Below are positions 55,169 to 64,000 of a stretch of 64,000 nt of DNA, piece by piece; the stretch's first letter is position 1; every line of letters starts with the position of its first letter. The stretch is from Corynebacterium pseudotuberculosis (lineage in GTDB: Bacteria > Actinomycetota > Actinomycetes > Mycobacteriales > Mycobacteriaceae): assembly GCF_002155265.1 (NCBI RefSeq), contig NZ_CP021251.1, forward strand, positions 1,302,001-1,366,000, in the 5' to 3' direction. Below the pieces are notes generated by a model, which did not search any database, had not been told where the DNA came from, and saw nothing but the letters and a program-made list of their open reading frames with translations. The position numbers and the translations under genes were made by a program.

Positions 55169-56494
55169 ATGCTGAGCCTGATCGATCTACGCGGACATGC
55201 CCCTACTACTAGTGAACTCCGTCGTGCCCTCCCACGCGGAGGCACTGACGTTAACTCCGTAACACATATTGTTGAGCCAGTTCTGCATAAGATCCAAGAA
55301 CACGGAGCCCAGGCAGCCCTTGATTTTGGTGAAAAATTTGATCGCGTTAGGCCAGCAAGCGTGAGGGTTCCTCAAGACGTGATTGATGCTGCTCTGGAGT
55401 CTTTGTCTCCTGAGGTAAAGCAGGCGCTCGAAGAAGCGATTGCTCGAGTGCGCAAAGTGCACGCTGATCAAAAGCCGCAGGAACATGCGACAAAGCTTGA
55501 TACGGGGGCCATTGTTACAGAAGTATTTCTTCCTGTTGAACGCGTAGGGCTATACGTCCCGGGTGGTAATGCGGTGTATCCCTCAAGCGTTGTTATGAAC
55601 GTAGTTCCCGCGCAGGAGGCTGGCGTTACGTCTTTAGTTGTGGCCTCGCCACCTCAAGCTGACTTTGGTGGTTGGCCTCATCCGACGATTCTCGCCGCTG
55701 CGAAATTGCTGGGGGTTGCTGAAGTATGGGCGGTTGGGGGCGCACAGGCGGTAGGACTGCTAGCCTATGGCGATGATTCCGAGGGGTTGGAGCCTGTGGA
55801 TATGATTACTGGCCCCGGTAACATTTTTGTTACTGCGGCCAAACGCCTGGTCAATGGTGTAGTTGGTATTGATTCAGAAGCTGGGCCAACTGAAATTGCC
55901 ATCGTAGCTGATGAGAGCGCTAACCCAGTATGGATAGCATACGATCTTATTAGCCAGGCGGAGCATGATGTTTTAGCCGCCTCGGTGTTGATCACGGATT
56001 CTGAGATCCTCGCAGAACGCGTGAATGCTGAAGTGAAGTCTCGATTTGAAATTACGCGTAATTCAGACCGGGTTGTACAGGCCCTCCAAGGAAAACAATC
56101 GGGCATTGTGCTTGTCGACGATATGGCGACCGCACTTACTGTCGCCGATGCCTATGCGGCAGAGCACTTGGAGATTCATACAGCGAATGCCCAAGAGGAC
56201 GCTCGTAAGATACGCAACGCAGGCGCTATCTTTGTCGGAGGCTTTTCACCGGTTCCGCTTGGAGATTATGCGGCAGGTTCTAATCACGTTCTTCCGACGT
56301 CGGGGAGCGCACGTTACAGCTCAGGGCTTTCCACACATACGTTCCTTCGCGCGGTGAATCTCATTGAATATGATGAGACCGCCTTAAAGGGTATTTCGGA
56401 TACTATCGTTGCGCTTGCCAACGCAGAGGCGCTTCCTGCACATGGAGAAGCTATTCGTTCCAGATTTGAAAACCTCATTGCAGAGCAAATTTGA
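55169..56494 (+). CDS. hisD: Histidinol dehydrogenase
   Basis: A 441-residue enzyme. Signatures: [20 protein letters not shown] (about 127-146), [23 protein letters not shown] with zinc and substrate contacts, and [11 protein letters not shown] with the catalytic Glu-His pair. It oxidises L-histidinol to histidine in two NAD steps. ATG 55169 has GGAAG about eleven bases upstream. It is the first gene of the histidine cluster; hisC follows after 73 bp. Confidence 0.96.
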   Translation: MLSLIDLRGHAPTTSELRRALPRGGTDVNSVTHIVEPVLHKIQEHGAQAALDFGEKFDRVRPASVRVPQDVIDAALESLSPEVKQALEEAIARVRKVHADQKPQEHATKLDTGAIVTEVFLPVERVGLYVPGGNAVYPSSVVMNVVPAQEAGVTSLVVASPPQADFGGWPHPTILAAAKLLGVAEVWAVGGAQAVGLLAYGDDSEGLEPVDMITGPGNIFVTAAKRLVNGVVGIDSEAGPTEIAIVADESANPVWIAYDLISQAEHDVLAASVLITDSEILAERVNAEVKSRFEITRNSDRVVQALQGKQSGIVLVDDMATALTVADAYAAEHLEIHTANAQEDARKIRNAGAIFVGGFSPVPLGDYAAGSNHVLPTSGSARYSSGLSTHTFLRAVNLIEYDETALKGISDTIVALANAEALPAHGEAIRSRFENLIAEQI

Positions 56495-56567
56495 GTCCTC
56501 GCCTAAGGCGTTGAGACCCAGCAAAGCACTTATTCCCCCTAATATATGAGAGAAATACCTGAAGCAT

Positions 56568-57683
56568 ATGTCAGAGATTAGTTTGGATGATCTTCCGCTC
56601 CGCCCGGAATTACGTGGAAAATCAGCGTACGGAGCTCCGCAATTGGAGGTAGAGGTTCGGCTTAACACCAACGAAAACCCCTACCCTCCTTCTGATGCCT
56701 TGATCGAAGAACTGGCGCATGCAATTGCTGAACAAACGCGGTCACTTAATAGATATCCTGAGCGTGATTCTCTGGATCTTAGGGCTGCGCTGGCTCAGTA
56801 CGTTACTGACCGCACAGGAACCGAGCTCTCTTACAGAAATGTGTGGGCAGCGAATGGTTCAAATGAAGTATTGCAGCAGCTTCTGCAGGCTTTCGGAGGA
56901 CCAGGGCGCACAGCATTAGGTTTCCAACCGAGCTATTCTATGCACCCCCTCCTGGCAGAGGGGACGCATACTGCTTTTGTTTCATGCCCTCGTGGAGCGG
57001 ATTTTCGCATTGATATGGATGCCGCGCTTCGGGCTATCGAGGAGCACTCGCCTGAAATCATTTTTATAACTACGCCCAATAACCCTACGGGTGACGTCAC
57101 CTCACTTGAGGATATTCGCAGCATCGCAGATGCAGCGCCCGGGATTGTCATCGTGGACGAGGCATATGCAGAATTCTCGGATGCTCCTAGCGCTACCACT
57201 TTGATTGCGGAATACCCGGATACCATCGTGGTTTCTCGAACGATGAGTAAGGCTTTTGATTTTGCGGGTGGAAGACTCGGTTATTTTGTCGCTTCACCTG
57301 CGTTCATAGAAGCTGTTATGTTGGTGTGCTTGCCTTATCACTTGTCGTCTCTTTCCCAGGCCGCGGCATTAGTGGCATTAAGACACAGTAAAGACACTCT
57401 TGCAACGGTGGACATATTGGTGCGAGAACGGGAGCGCGTACAAGATGCTTTGACCGCTTGTGGCTTTAACGTGGTACCGAGTCAAGCTAATTTTCTGTTC
57501 TTTGGCTCTTTTAAAGACCAGCACGCCGCGTGGCAGGAATTCTTAGACCATAATGTTCTCATTCGAGATGTGGGCGTACCTGGCTATCTTCGCGTTACCA
57601 TCGGGCTTCCCTCGGAAAACGATTCTTTCATCCAAGCGGCGCGCCAAGTCGCTCATACCAACGGAATTATTCCCAAGGAGTAG
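56568..57683 (+). CDS. hisC: Histidinol-phosphate aminotransferase
   Basis: A 371-residue fold-type I aminotransferase. [10 protein letters not shown] is the N-terminal signature; [12 protein letters not shown] (about 87-98) is the PLP phosphate loop, TTPNNPTGD the substrate loop, and [18 protein letters not shown] holds PLP lysine K228. It converts imidazole-acetol phosphate to histidinol phosphate. The gap to hisB is 115 bp and contains TATAAG, so an internal promoter for hisB is possible. Confidence 0.96.
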   Translation: MSEISLDDLPLRPELRGKSAYGAPQLEVEVRLNTNENPYPPSDALIEELAHAIAEQTRSLNRYPERDSLDLRAALAQYVTDRTGTELSYRNVWAANGSNEVLQQLLQAFGGPGRTALGFQPSYSMHPLLAEGTHTAFVSCPRGADFRIDMDAALRAIEEHSPEIIFITTPNNPTGDVTSLEDIRSIADAAPGIVIVDEAYAEFSDAPSATTLIAEYPDTIVVSRTMSKAFDFAGGRLGYFVASPAFIEAVMLVCLPYHLSSLSQAAALVALRHSKDTLATVDILVRERERVQDALTACGFNVVPSQANFLFFGSFKDQHAAWQEFLDHNVLIRDVGVPGYLRVTIGLPSENDSFIQAARQVAHTNGIIPKE

Positions 57684-57798
57684 CCAACAGGAAAACGTTT
57701 GGCTCAGTATATTCCCAATACAATAGGTATAAGACTAAAAGATTTAGTGCACATAGGGATGATTTTCCTTGCATTGATAACGGATAAAGGATATTGAG

Positions 57799-58407
57799 AT
57801 GGCTGCAGCCTCCAGAATTGGAACGGTGACTCGTACCACTAGTGAATCAAACATCACAGTCACCATTGACCTTGACGGTAGCGGGCACGTTGATGTGAAT
57901 ACCGGGGTGCCTTTTTTGGACCATATGCTTACAGCATTCGGTGTACATGGTGCCTTTGACTTAACTGTTTCCGCTACAGGAGACACTCACATAGATGCTC
58001 ATCACACAGTCGAAGACACTGCGATCGTATTGGGGCAAGCCCTACGTGCAGCTGTGGGCGATAAACGAGGGATTCGTCGTTTTGGATCTTTCCAACTTCC
58101 TATGGACGAGACTCTGTGCGAGGCAGTAGTAGATTTCTCGGGGCGCCCTTATTTTGTCATGAATGGCGAGCCTGATTATATGGCGCACTTTGTTGTTGGC
58201 GGTCACTATCCCACTGTTATCAACCGGCACTTTTTTGAGTCTCTAGCACTTAATGCCGCCATTACTCTGCACGTGAATTGCCGATATGGCCGTGATCCTC
58301 ATCATATAACGGAGGCTGAGTTTAAGGCCGTGGCCAGGGCAATCCGCCATGCTACTGAGCCAGATCCCCGGTTACAGGGTATTCCATCTACTAAAGGGGC
58401 GTTGTAG
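57799..58407 (+). CDS. hisB: Imidazoleglycerol-phosphate dehydratase
   Basis: A 202-residue monofunctional dehydratase: [20 protein letters not shown] (about 36-55), then [17 protein letters not shown] and, later, [14 protein letters not shown], the metal-binding histidine motifs. No phosphatase domain is present, as expected outside enterobacteria; the phosphatase step is met by impA or another enzyme. ATG 57799 is preceded by AAAGGA. The next gene starts 2 bp after the stop. Confidence 0.96.
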   Translation: MAAASRIGTVTRTTSESNITVTIDLDGSGHVDVNTGVPFLDHMLTAFGVHGAFDLTVSATGDTHIDAHHTVEDTAIVLGQALRAAVGDKRGIRRFGSFQLPMDETLCEAVVDFSGRPYFVMNGEPDYMAHFVVGGHYPTVINRHFFESLALNAAITLHVNCRYGRDPHHITEAEFKAVARAIRHATEPDPRLQGIPSTKGAL

Positions 58408-58409
58408 CA

Positions 58410-58613
58410 GTGAAGCATCCAGAAACGTATCTTGCTGCGGCCACTACAGGAGACTATCTGGTGTCCTACGTACTGTTTTTGGTTGCTGGATTATTGGTCG
58501 GTGGTGTGTGGTCTGCTTTTAAAGCGAAAAACACTCTTTTAGCTGTGGCCTTGGGGGCTTGTGCGTTGGCCGCGATAGCCGGCGGAATCGCGTGGGCTGT
58601 GAGCTTGTATTGA
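58410..58613 (+). CDS. Small membrane protein in the his operon
   Basis: A 67-residue protein from GTG 58410, 2 bp after hisB. Two membrane segments (about 15-35 and 42-66) are joined by FKAKNT. No family recognised. A small ORF is known at this place in corynebacterial his clusters. Its tight coupling to hisB and its position before an MFS gene suggest a membrane function tied to histidine or intermediates, but nothing in the sequence shows this. Confidence 0.7.
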   Translation: MKHPETYLAAATTGDYLVSYVLFLVAGLLVGGVWSAFKAKNTLLAVALGACALAAIAGGIAWAVSLY

Positions 58614-58772
58614 CTCAACTAAGCACAAAGAGCGTACATAGAAGAGGGACAGAGCTCTAGGTAGCGGTCGGGTTCTTCACTGTCTACTCGTTTGCATTAA
58701 AACTAAGAAATACGAAGTGTTTCCATACGAGAAACAACTACGTATCGATCAGTTTAATAGGAGGGATCAAGA

Positions 58773-60197
58773 ATAGTAGGAGATAAAAAAGCGCAAATAA
58801 GTGATGGGGGAAATGCCGTAACGGTACAACAACTACCGACACTAGATCGTGAAGTTGACCAGCCGATCCTTAAAATCACAGGTTTCCTACCCACAATTAT
58901 CGCTGTGGCCGCAGCTTTTGCTGCCTTTTCGCTCATGCTTCCGGTGATCCCATTGGCGGTTATCGCAGGTGGGGGATCGGATGCGTTAGCAGGTGCCACC
59001 ACAGCTGTATTTATGGCGGTTACCGTGTTAACTCAACTGTGTACAAACGCAGCATTAATGCGTTTCGGGTATCGCAAAGTGATGGTGGTTGCTGCGTTGC
59101 TTTTGGGTATCCCCGCCCTTTGGTACGTCGTAGCAATGGATCCTGTCTCAGTACTTGTGGTTGCTGGCATACGCGGCGTGGGGTTTGGGGCTTTATGCGT
59201 TGCAGAATATGCATTGGTGGGCCAACTAGTGCCGCCGGGAAAACTTGGTAAAGCTTCTGGAATTCTCGGGTTGTTTGTTGGCGGTGCCCAGATGGTATGT
59301 CTTCCGTTGGGGCTATTGCTTGTCGACGCCGGCATCGGCTTCAACACAGTATTCATTGTAGGCGGATTCGCTGCCCTTATTGCGGGCGTGATGGCCTTTG
59401 CTATCCCCAATGTAGACCCTGGACAACCTGCTGAAACCGAAGTGTGGACTGAAGAGGATGATGCCCGAGAGCTGGTCAAAAACCGTCGCAACAAAGTGAT
59501 AAGCGTGGCTCGGGAACAAGCGATCAAAGTGGCCAAGCATACAGTGCCTGCGCGGGCCCGCCGGCAGATTCGTCAGCGCATTCATCGCAGACCGCGAACC
59601 AAAGGCTTAATAGTCACTGTGGTGCCTGCGGTGGCATTGGCTAGTGTTTCTATGGGCTACGGAGCAGTATCTAGCTTTCTTCCAGCATCGGTGAGAGAAA
59701 CGGATCCAGTTCTTGGCGCAACCATCGCAGGAGTCATGCTATCTGTTGTCGGTGGTGCACAGATGATTTTTCGTTATATATCAGGGGCGCTTGCCGATAA
59801 GCTACAGCGTCCTGGTACCACGATGATTCCTGGTCTGTTTTTATCTTCTATGGGATTAATCGGCATCGTAATAGTACTTATACAGGGCTGGTCTGCGTTA
59901 TGGCTGATTTTTACCGCCTTATTGTTTGGCGCGGGTTTTGGGCTGGTGCAAAATGAGGCGCTTTTGGAAATGTTTCTCCGGGTTCCTCGCGGAAAATTAG
60001 CTCAAGCTTCAACCGTCTGGAATGCCTCGTTTGATACTGGCACTGGTATCGGGGCAATCATCTTGGGGATCGTGGCCACAACACATGGTTACAGTGCGGC
60101 CTTTGCTGGTGGTTCTGTTTTGGTGAGCATCGGGTTGGCCACTGAGATAGGGGATCGAATCCTCCGAAAGAGGGGTAAGCGTCGAGCACTTGCATAG
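58773..60197 (+). CDS. MFS transporter in the his operon (apparent ATA start)
   Basis: The frame is open from 58761. The strong AGGAGG (58759-58764) sits eight bases before the ATA at 58773, giving a 474-residue protein starting xVGDKKAQISDGG. No ATG, GTG or TTG occurs in frame before GTG 58905, and that start would cut into the first membrane segment (GFLPTIIAVAAAFAAFSLML) and lacks a Shine-Dalgarno. About twelve membrane segments; a cytoplasmic basic loop (about 215-270, RRNKVISVAREQAIKVAKHT) lies in the middle, as in MFS carriers. RFGYRKVMVVAA is the MFS loop-2 motif. Substrate unknown; placement in the his operon hints at histidine or an intermediate. Confidence 0.82.
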   Translation: MVGDKKAQISDGGNAVTVQQLPTLDREVDQPILKITGFLPTIIAVAAAFAAFSLMLPVIPLAVIAGGGSDALAGATTAVFMAVTVLTQLCTNAALMRFGYRKVMVVAALLLGIPALWYVVAMDPVSVLVVAGIRGVGFGALCVAEYALVGQLVPPGKLGKASGILGLFVGGAQMVCLPLGLLLVDAGIGFNTVFIVGGFAALIAGVMAFAIPNVDPGQPAETEVWTEEDDARELVKNRRNKVISVAREQAIKVAKHTVPARARRQIRQRIHRRPRTKGLIVTVVPAVALASVSMGYGAVSSFLPASVRETDPVLGATIAGVMLSVVGGAQMIFRYISGALADKLQRPGTTMIPGLFLSSMGLIGIVIVLIQGWSALWLIFTALLFGAGFGLVQNEALLEMFLRVPRGKLAQASTVWNASFDTGTGIGAIILGIVATTHGYSAAFAGGSVLVSIGLATEIGDRILRKRGKRRALA

Positions 60198-60230
60198 ATG
60201 GCTGCTTAGGTCACATTAGTATGGTGAACC

Positions 60231-60863
60231 ATGAAGAAAGTGGCGCTGCTTGACTATGGTTCAGGGAATCTTCGCTCAGCTCAACGGGCGCTTGAACGCG
60301 TAGGTGCGGAAGTAACCGTAACTAGTGATCCAGAGATAGTCCTTAATGCTGATGGGCTTTTAGTACCAGGAGTAGGGGCCTTTGCCGCTTGTATGAAAGG
60401 TCTGCGAGAAATCCAGGGAGACCGGATGATCGGACAACGGCTAGCCGGTGGGCGTCCAGTCATGGGAATCTGCGTGGGAATGCAGATCATGTTTGAGCAA
60501 GGTATTGAGCATGGCATACAGGCGCAAGGCTGCGGGGAGTGGCCAGGGACTGTGGAAAAACTTCAGGCGAAAGTACTGCCGCATATGGGATGGAATACCG
60601 TAGATATGGAAAAAGAAAGCGAACTTTTTTCCGGGTTGGACAACTCAACGCGTTTTTATTTTGTGCATTCCTATGGAGTGAGAAACTGGGAGTTTGAGGG
60701 GGATGGCTTAACACAGGCGCCACTAGTTACGTGGGCGAGTCATGACGCAGACCGCTTTGTAGCAGCCGTAGAAAATGGCCCGCTATGGGCCACGCAGTTT
60801 CACCCGGAGAAGTCTGGCGATGCCGGTGCTCATTTGTTAGAGAACTGGTTGAGAACTCTCTGA
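60231..60863 (+). CDS. hisH: Imidazole glycerol phosphate synthase, glutaminase subunit
   Basis: A 210-residue class I glutamine amidotransferase: [18 protein letters not shown] at the N-terminus, [13 protein letters not shown] with the nucleophile cysteine, and [13 protein letters not shown] with the catalytic His-Glu. It supplies ammonia to HisF. ATG 60231; TATGGT (60220-60225) is five bases upstream and no Shine-Dalgarno is seen, so a promoter or leaderless start here is possible. It begins 33 bp after the MFS gene. Confidence 0.96.
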   Translation: MKKVALLDYGSGNLRSAQRALERVGAEVTVTSDPEIVLNADGLLVPGVGAFAACMKGLREIQGDRMIGQRLAGGRPVMGICVGMQIMFEQGIEHGIQAQGCGEWPGTVEKLQAKVLPHMGWNTVDMEKESELFSGLDNSTRFYFVHSYGVRNWEFEGDGLTQAPLVTWASHDADRFVAAVENGPLWATQFHPEKSGDAGAHLLENWLRTL

Positions 60864-60935
60864 TTTCTTCGGGGGCAATCATGTTTTGAATTGACGTTGG
60901 TGGGAATCGTATTTTCATGGCTAAACTTGGCGTTT

Positions 60936-61664
60936 ATGACTTTCACACTTCTTCCTGCAGTCGACGTTGTAAACGGGCAAGCTGTCCGCTTGGATCAAGG
61001 TGAGGCAGGAACAGAAAAGTCATATGGCTCGCCTGTTCAATCAGCCCTCAAATGGCAAGAGCAAGGTGCACAATGGCTTCATTTTGTGGACCTTGATGCG
61101 GCATTCAACCGGGGAACAAATCATGACTTGATGGCTGAAGTGGTGGGAACACTAGATATCAAGGTGGAGCTGACTGGTGGAATCCGTGATGATGACTCAT
61201 TAAAAAGAGCACTAAATACTGGCGCTGCTCGGGTGAACATTGGAACAGCTGCCCTGGAAAATCCAGAATGGATCGGAAAAGTCCTCGGGGAATACGGTGA
61301 CAGAATCGCCGTCGATATCGCAGTGCGTAACATCGATGGAGAATGGCGGACGCGCGGCAACGGCTGGGTATCGGACGGCGGAGATTTGTGGGAAGTGCTT
61401 GAGCGCCTTGATGCACAAGGTTGCTCGCGGTTTGTAGTAACAGACGTTTTCAAAGACGGAACTCTAGCTGGCCCTAATATTGAATTGTTGCGTGATGTTT
61501 CCGCAGCTACAGAGGGGAAAATCGTTGCTTCTGGCGGAATCTCTACTATCGCAGATCTTCTGGATCTTGCACAGTACGAGGACGAAGGAATTGACTCAGC
61601 GATTATTGGAAAAGCTCTCTATGAGGGGCGTTTTACTCTGAGCGAGGCACTGGCTGCTGTATGA
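60936..61664 (+). CDS. hisA: Phosphoribosylformimino-5-aminoimidazole carboxamide ribotide isomerase
   Basis: A 242-residue TIM-barrel isomerase from ATG 60936 ([19 protein letters not shown]), with catalytic aspartates in AVDVVNG and [10 protein letters not shown], and [10 protein letters not shown]. The frame is open to TTG 60891, but the added residues are not family-like. In actinobacteria HisA may be the bifunctional PriA (also TrpF); the sequence alone does not settle it, and corynebacteria usually have a separate trpF. Its TGA overlaps the impA ATG by four bases (61661-61664). Confidence 0.95.
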   Translation: MTFTLLPAVDVVNGQAVRLDQGEAGTEKSYGSPVQSALKWQEQGAQWLHFVDLDAAFNRGTNHDLMAEVVGTLDIKVELTGGIRDDDSLKRALNTGAARVNIGTAALENPEWIGKVLGEYGDRIAVDIAVRNIDGEWRTRGNGWVSDGGDLWEVLERLDAQGCSRFVVTDVFKDGTLAGPNIELLRDVSAATEGKIVASGGISTIADLLDLAQYEDEGIDSAIIGKALYEGRFTLSEALAAV

Positions 61665-62443
61665 GCGATGTGCGCGAGCTGTATCACATTGCCGAGGCAA
61701 TTCTTGATGATGCAGAAAGAATGTTTATCCATGGCCTAGGTGCGGACCCTGCTTTAATAAAAGAGCGAGGGGACTTTGCCACTGAATATGACATTCGAAT
61801 TGAACAGCATCTACGCCGGACACTAACCCAAATGACCGGAATCCAGGTTTATGGAGAAGAATGTGGTGGCAACCAGGGGACACCCATGTGGGTTGTCGAT
61901 CCCATTGATGGCACCGCTAATTATGCTGCAGGAAATCCGATGTGTTCGATTCTTATTAGCCTCGTCGTGGACTTCCAGCCTGTCCTTGGACTGACTAGCG
62001 TTCCCGCAACCGGACAACGCTTTGGCGCGTTTGAAGGCTCACCTTTGTACATGAATGGTCGGCCGCAACGCCCTCTAGAAGATGCACCACGCGTAGCTGC
62101 GCATCTGGGTTTTTCTTCTATATCTTCGCCTGTGCAATCGAGTTTCCCCACGGAGGTGCGCCAGGGATTGCTAGGAGTGCTGGCCGAAACATATTTACGC
62201 CCGCGTATTACCGGCTCTGTAGGTATCGACCTAGCTTATTCCGCTGCAGGGATTTTCGATGCTTCCTTGTCCCTTAGCCCCAACATATGGGATAACGCGG
62301 CTGGCGTAATGCTGGTTCGTGCAGCCGGAGGGAAAGTAACGGATCTTGATGGTGGGGAGTGGACTCCAGCCTCACAAGGGGTAGTCGCAGGCTCTGCTCG
62401 CTCCCATGCTTTGTTGCTACGAGCCATTGATCAGTTTCGTTAA
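61661..62443 (+). CDS. impA: Inositol-monophosphatase-family phosphatase ImpA
   Basis: A 260-residue phosphatase: [19 protein letters not shown] (metal-binding DPIDGT, about 83-90) and [10 protein letters not shown], the three family motifs. In the C. glutamicum his operon the equivalent gene is impA, thought to act on myo-inositol phosphate or histidinol phosphate; no hisN gene is seen in this window. Coupled to hisA by the 4-bp overlap; 141 bp separate it from hisF. Confidence 0.92.
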   Translation: MSDVRELYHIAEAILDDAERMFIHGLGADPALIKERGDFATEYDIRIEQHLRRTLTQMTGIQVYGEECGGNQGTPMWVVDPIDGTANYAAGNPMCSILISLVVDFQPVLGLTSVPATGQRFGAFEGSPLYMNGRPQRPLEDAPRVAAHLGFSSISSPVQSSFPTEVRQGLLGVLAETYLRPRITGSVGIDLAYSAAGIFDASLSLSPNIWDNAAGVMLVRAAGGKVTDLDGGEWTPASQGVVAGSARSHALLLRAIDQFR

Positions 62444-62584
62444 AAAGTTGGCTCAGTAGTCTGCTTAGCCTAGATCGCACGCCAGATGGGGGATGCGAGC
62501 AGTCGGTTATAGAAAAAGTGGGAGAGAAGTGCGATAGTCTCCATGAAATACACACGTGGTCTACATCCGCAAAAGGAGTCACTA

Positions 62585-63379
62585 ATGCCGGTAGCAGTGC
62601 GAGTTATCCCTTGTTTAGACGTTGACAATGGGCGTGTGGTCAAGGGCGTGAATTTTGCCGGATTGAAAGACGCAGGAGACCCAGTCGAGCTTGCTGCGCG
62701 GTATGATGCAGAAGGCGCTGATGAGCTCACCTTCCTGGATGTTTCGGCGTCCAAAGATGGACGAGGAACCATGCTTGACGTGGTCAGAAAAACTGCGGAT
62801 CAAGTTTTTATCCCGCTTACAGTGGGCGGAGGTGTCCGAAGCGCGGAGGACGTGGATCAACTCTTAAGGGCAGGGGCGGACAAAGTAAGCATCAACACAT
62901 CTGCCATTGCACGTCTCGAACTGATTCGTGAGCTCTCCCAGCGATTCGGTGCACAATGCATTGTGCTTAGCGTAGATGCACGCCGTATTCCTAAAGGCGG
63001 AACCCCACAGCCCTCTGGTTTTGAGGTGACAACCCATGGTGGCAGTAAATCCGCTGGTATTGATGCTGTGCAGTGGGCTCGTCAAGGACAAGAGTTGGGC
63101 GCGGGAGAAATACTTTTAAATTCGATGGATGGCGATGGCACAAAACAAGGCTTTGATATTGAGCTTTTGACTCTTGTTCGCTCCACGGTGAGTATTCCCG
63201 TGATCGCTTCTGGTGGCGCTGGGGCAGCCGAACATTTTCCACCGGCTGTCGCTGCAGGGGCAGACGCAGTATTGGCGGCCTCTATTTTTCATTTCGGTGA
63301 AGTGACAATCCCTGAAGTAAAAGCAGCGATTGCTAGGGATGGTTTTCAAGTTCGCGAATGCTCTATCCCGAACAAATAG
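62585..63379 (+). CDS. hisF: Imidazole glycerol phosphate synthase, cyclase subunit
   Basis: A 264-residue TIM barrel from ATG 62585 ([16 protein letters not shown]), with AAAGGAG upstream; the open frame to 62543 is extra. Catalytic aspartates lie in [12 protein letters not shown] and in [14 protein letters not shown] and the phosphate loop [10 protein letters not shown] follow. It pairs with HisH to make imidazole glycerol phosphate and AICAR. hisI follows after 78 bp. Confidence 0.96.
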   Translation: MPVAVRVIPCLDVDNGRVVKGVNFAGLKDAGDPVELAARYDAEGADELTFLDVSASKDGRGTMLDVVRKTADQVFIPLTVGGGVRSAEDVDQLLRAGADKVSINTSAIARLELIRELSQRFGAQCIVLSVDARRIPKGGTPQPSGFEVTTHGGSKSAGIDAVQWARQGQELGAGEILLNSMDGDGTKQGFDIELLTLVRSTVSIPVIASGGAGAAEHFPPAVAAGADAVLAASIFHFGEVTIPEVKAAIARDGFQVRECSIPNK

Positions 63380-63457
63380 CGACATTATTCCTTATTTTGT
63401 GGTTGAAAAATTTTTCAACATTAAAACGCAAAAGACTGACAATGAGGGCTACCTAAG

Positions 63458-63814
63458 ATGAATACCGCAGATCCAAGTACTTTTGAGCTTGAAGCGTCCA
63501 TACTTCAACGCGTGAAATTTAATGATGCCGGGCTCATACCGGCAGTTGTCCAGGCGACAACTGGCGAGGTTTTAATGATGGCGTGGATGGATTCACATGC
63601 GCTGGCATATACGCTTGCCACACGTCGAGGAACATATTTTTCCAGGTCCCGTCAAGAGTATTGGATCAAGGGACTTACCTCAGGTAACACCCAGAAAGTA
63701 AAAGAGCTTAGGCTTGATTGTGATGGAGACACTATTCTCATGACGGTAGAACAACATGGTGGTGCGTGTCATACAGGAGACCGAACCTGTTTTGATGCAG
63801 ACAAGCTGCTATAG
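63458..63814 (+). CDS. hisI: Phosphoribosyl-AMP cyclohydrolase
   Basis: A 118-residue monofunctional cyclohydrolase: [38 protein letters not shown] and a zinc site spread over LRLDCDGDT and [12 protein letters not shown]. No PRA-PH (hisE) domain is fused, as in other actinobacteria. ATG 63458 is preceded by weak signals. Its stop is 61 bp before the next gene. Confidence 0.96.
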   Translation: MNTADPSTFELEASILQRVKFNDAGLIPAVVQATTGEVLMMAWMDSHALAYTLATRRGTYFSRSRQEYWIKGLTSGNTQKVKELRLDCDGDTILMTVEQHGGACHTGDRTCFDADKLL

Positions 63815-63875
63815 GTTTATGCGCGCTATAACTTGCTAAGACGACATCCCACTTTCAAAGAGAGGTTGAACCACC

Positions 63876-64000
63876 ATGGCGATTAAGCCCATGCAATCGA
63901 GTGCCCTTATTGGGATTGGAGCACTAGCGGTCTGGGGTGCGTCACGCATGGCATGGTTGGGCGTAGAAGCATACGACGATAAATCCGGCAGCAAATCCCT
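63876..64000 (+). CDS. TIGR02234-type trp-region membrane protein (cut by window edge)
   Basis: From ATG 63876 with AAGAGAGG nine bases upstream, 41 codons are read to the window end: MAIKPMQSSALIGIGALAVW, then GASRMAWLGVEAYDD, one hydrophobic segment. Position directly after hisI matches the conserved trp-associated membrane protein (TIGR02234) that precedes trp genes in corynebacteria and mycobacteria. The rest lies outside the window. Confidence 0.7.
   Translation, partial: MAIKPMQSSALIGIGALAVWGASRMAWLGVEAYDDKSGSKS

Noticed and set aside
1..64000. Mobile elements, prophage, CRISPR arrays, tRNA or rRNA genes
   Set aside because: None found by eye: no transposase or integrase, no regularly spaced repeats, no tRNA cloverleaf or rRNA sequence recognised.

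Overview
The window is a contiguous piece of a Corynebacterium chromosome, most like the C. diphtheriae / C. ulcerans / C. pseudotuberculosis group. This rests on gene content and order: pknL with the Rv2175c-like gene, mptA, the prenyl synthase and metF; an mraZ-to-wag31 division and wall cluster without ftsA or ddl; an ileS preceded by an actinobacterial T-box; and a hisDCB-HA-impA-FI cluster leading into the trp-region membrane gene. Species level is inference. I see no rRNA, tRNA, insertion sequence, prophage or CRISPR array.

Layout. Positions 1-5590 carry a Ser/Thr kinase (pknL, cut by the left edge), its probable DNA-binding substrate, lipomannan and prenyl-lipid synthesis (mptA, a polyprenyl synthase), metF and a GNAT enzyme. 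Positions 5660-6771 hold a HEPN-domain gene under a likely LexA-type operator and a DUF3040 membrane gene under a likely ECF-sigma promoter. Positions 7122-25330 are the division and wall cluster: mraZ, rsmH, ftsL, ftsI, murE, murF, mraY, murD, ftsW, murG, murC, ftsQ, ftsZ, pgeF, sepF. It ends in a 19-bp terminator, and yggT and wag31 (divIVA) follow. These genes make lipid II, flip and polymerise septal wall, assemble the Z ring (FtsZ, SepF) and direct polar growth (Wag31).

Positions 27300-38642 hold a small membrane gene, the T-box and ileS, dinB, an asparaginase, two lipoprotein genes, lspA-rluD, a membrane-anchored hypothetical and a RarD-type transporter. Positions 38836-45184 hold dnaE, ilvA, a YigZ-family gene, a small membrane gene and an S4-domain gene. 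Positions 45245-51925 run mostly on the minus strand: a 41-codon hydrophobic ORF, a small alarmone synthetase, a corynebacterial hypothetical, a DnaQ-BRCT exonuclease and the pair tetR-glgX. Positions 52306-54771 hold a lipoprotein, a membrane hypothetical and a two-domain YbjN-like protein. Positions 55169-63814 are the histidine operon (hisD, hisC, hisB, small membrane gene, MFS transporter, hisH, hisA, impA, hisF, hisI), followed by the start of a TIGR02234-type membrane gene.

Most coding content is ordinary core genome. The unusual signals are regulatory or concern small genes: a near-consensus SOS box on the -10 of the HEPN gene; two MraZ-like operators in opposite orientation, one with exact 10-bp GTG periodicity; a translational T-box with a 9-nt sequestrator exactly complementary to the ileS Shine-Dalgarno; a leader ORF inside mutually exclusive hairpins before hisD; an MFS transporter whose only well-placed start codon is ATA; a 41-codon ORF facing a 36-nt perfect palindrome; and several genes that look leaderless.
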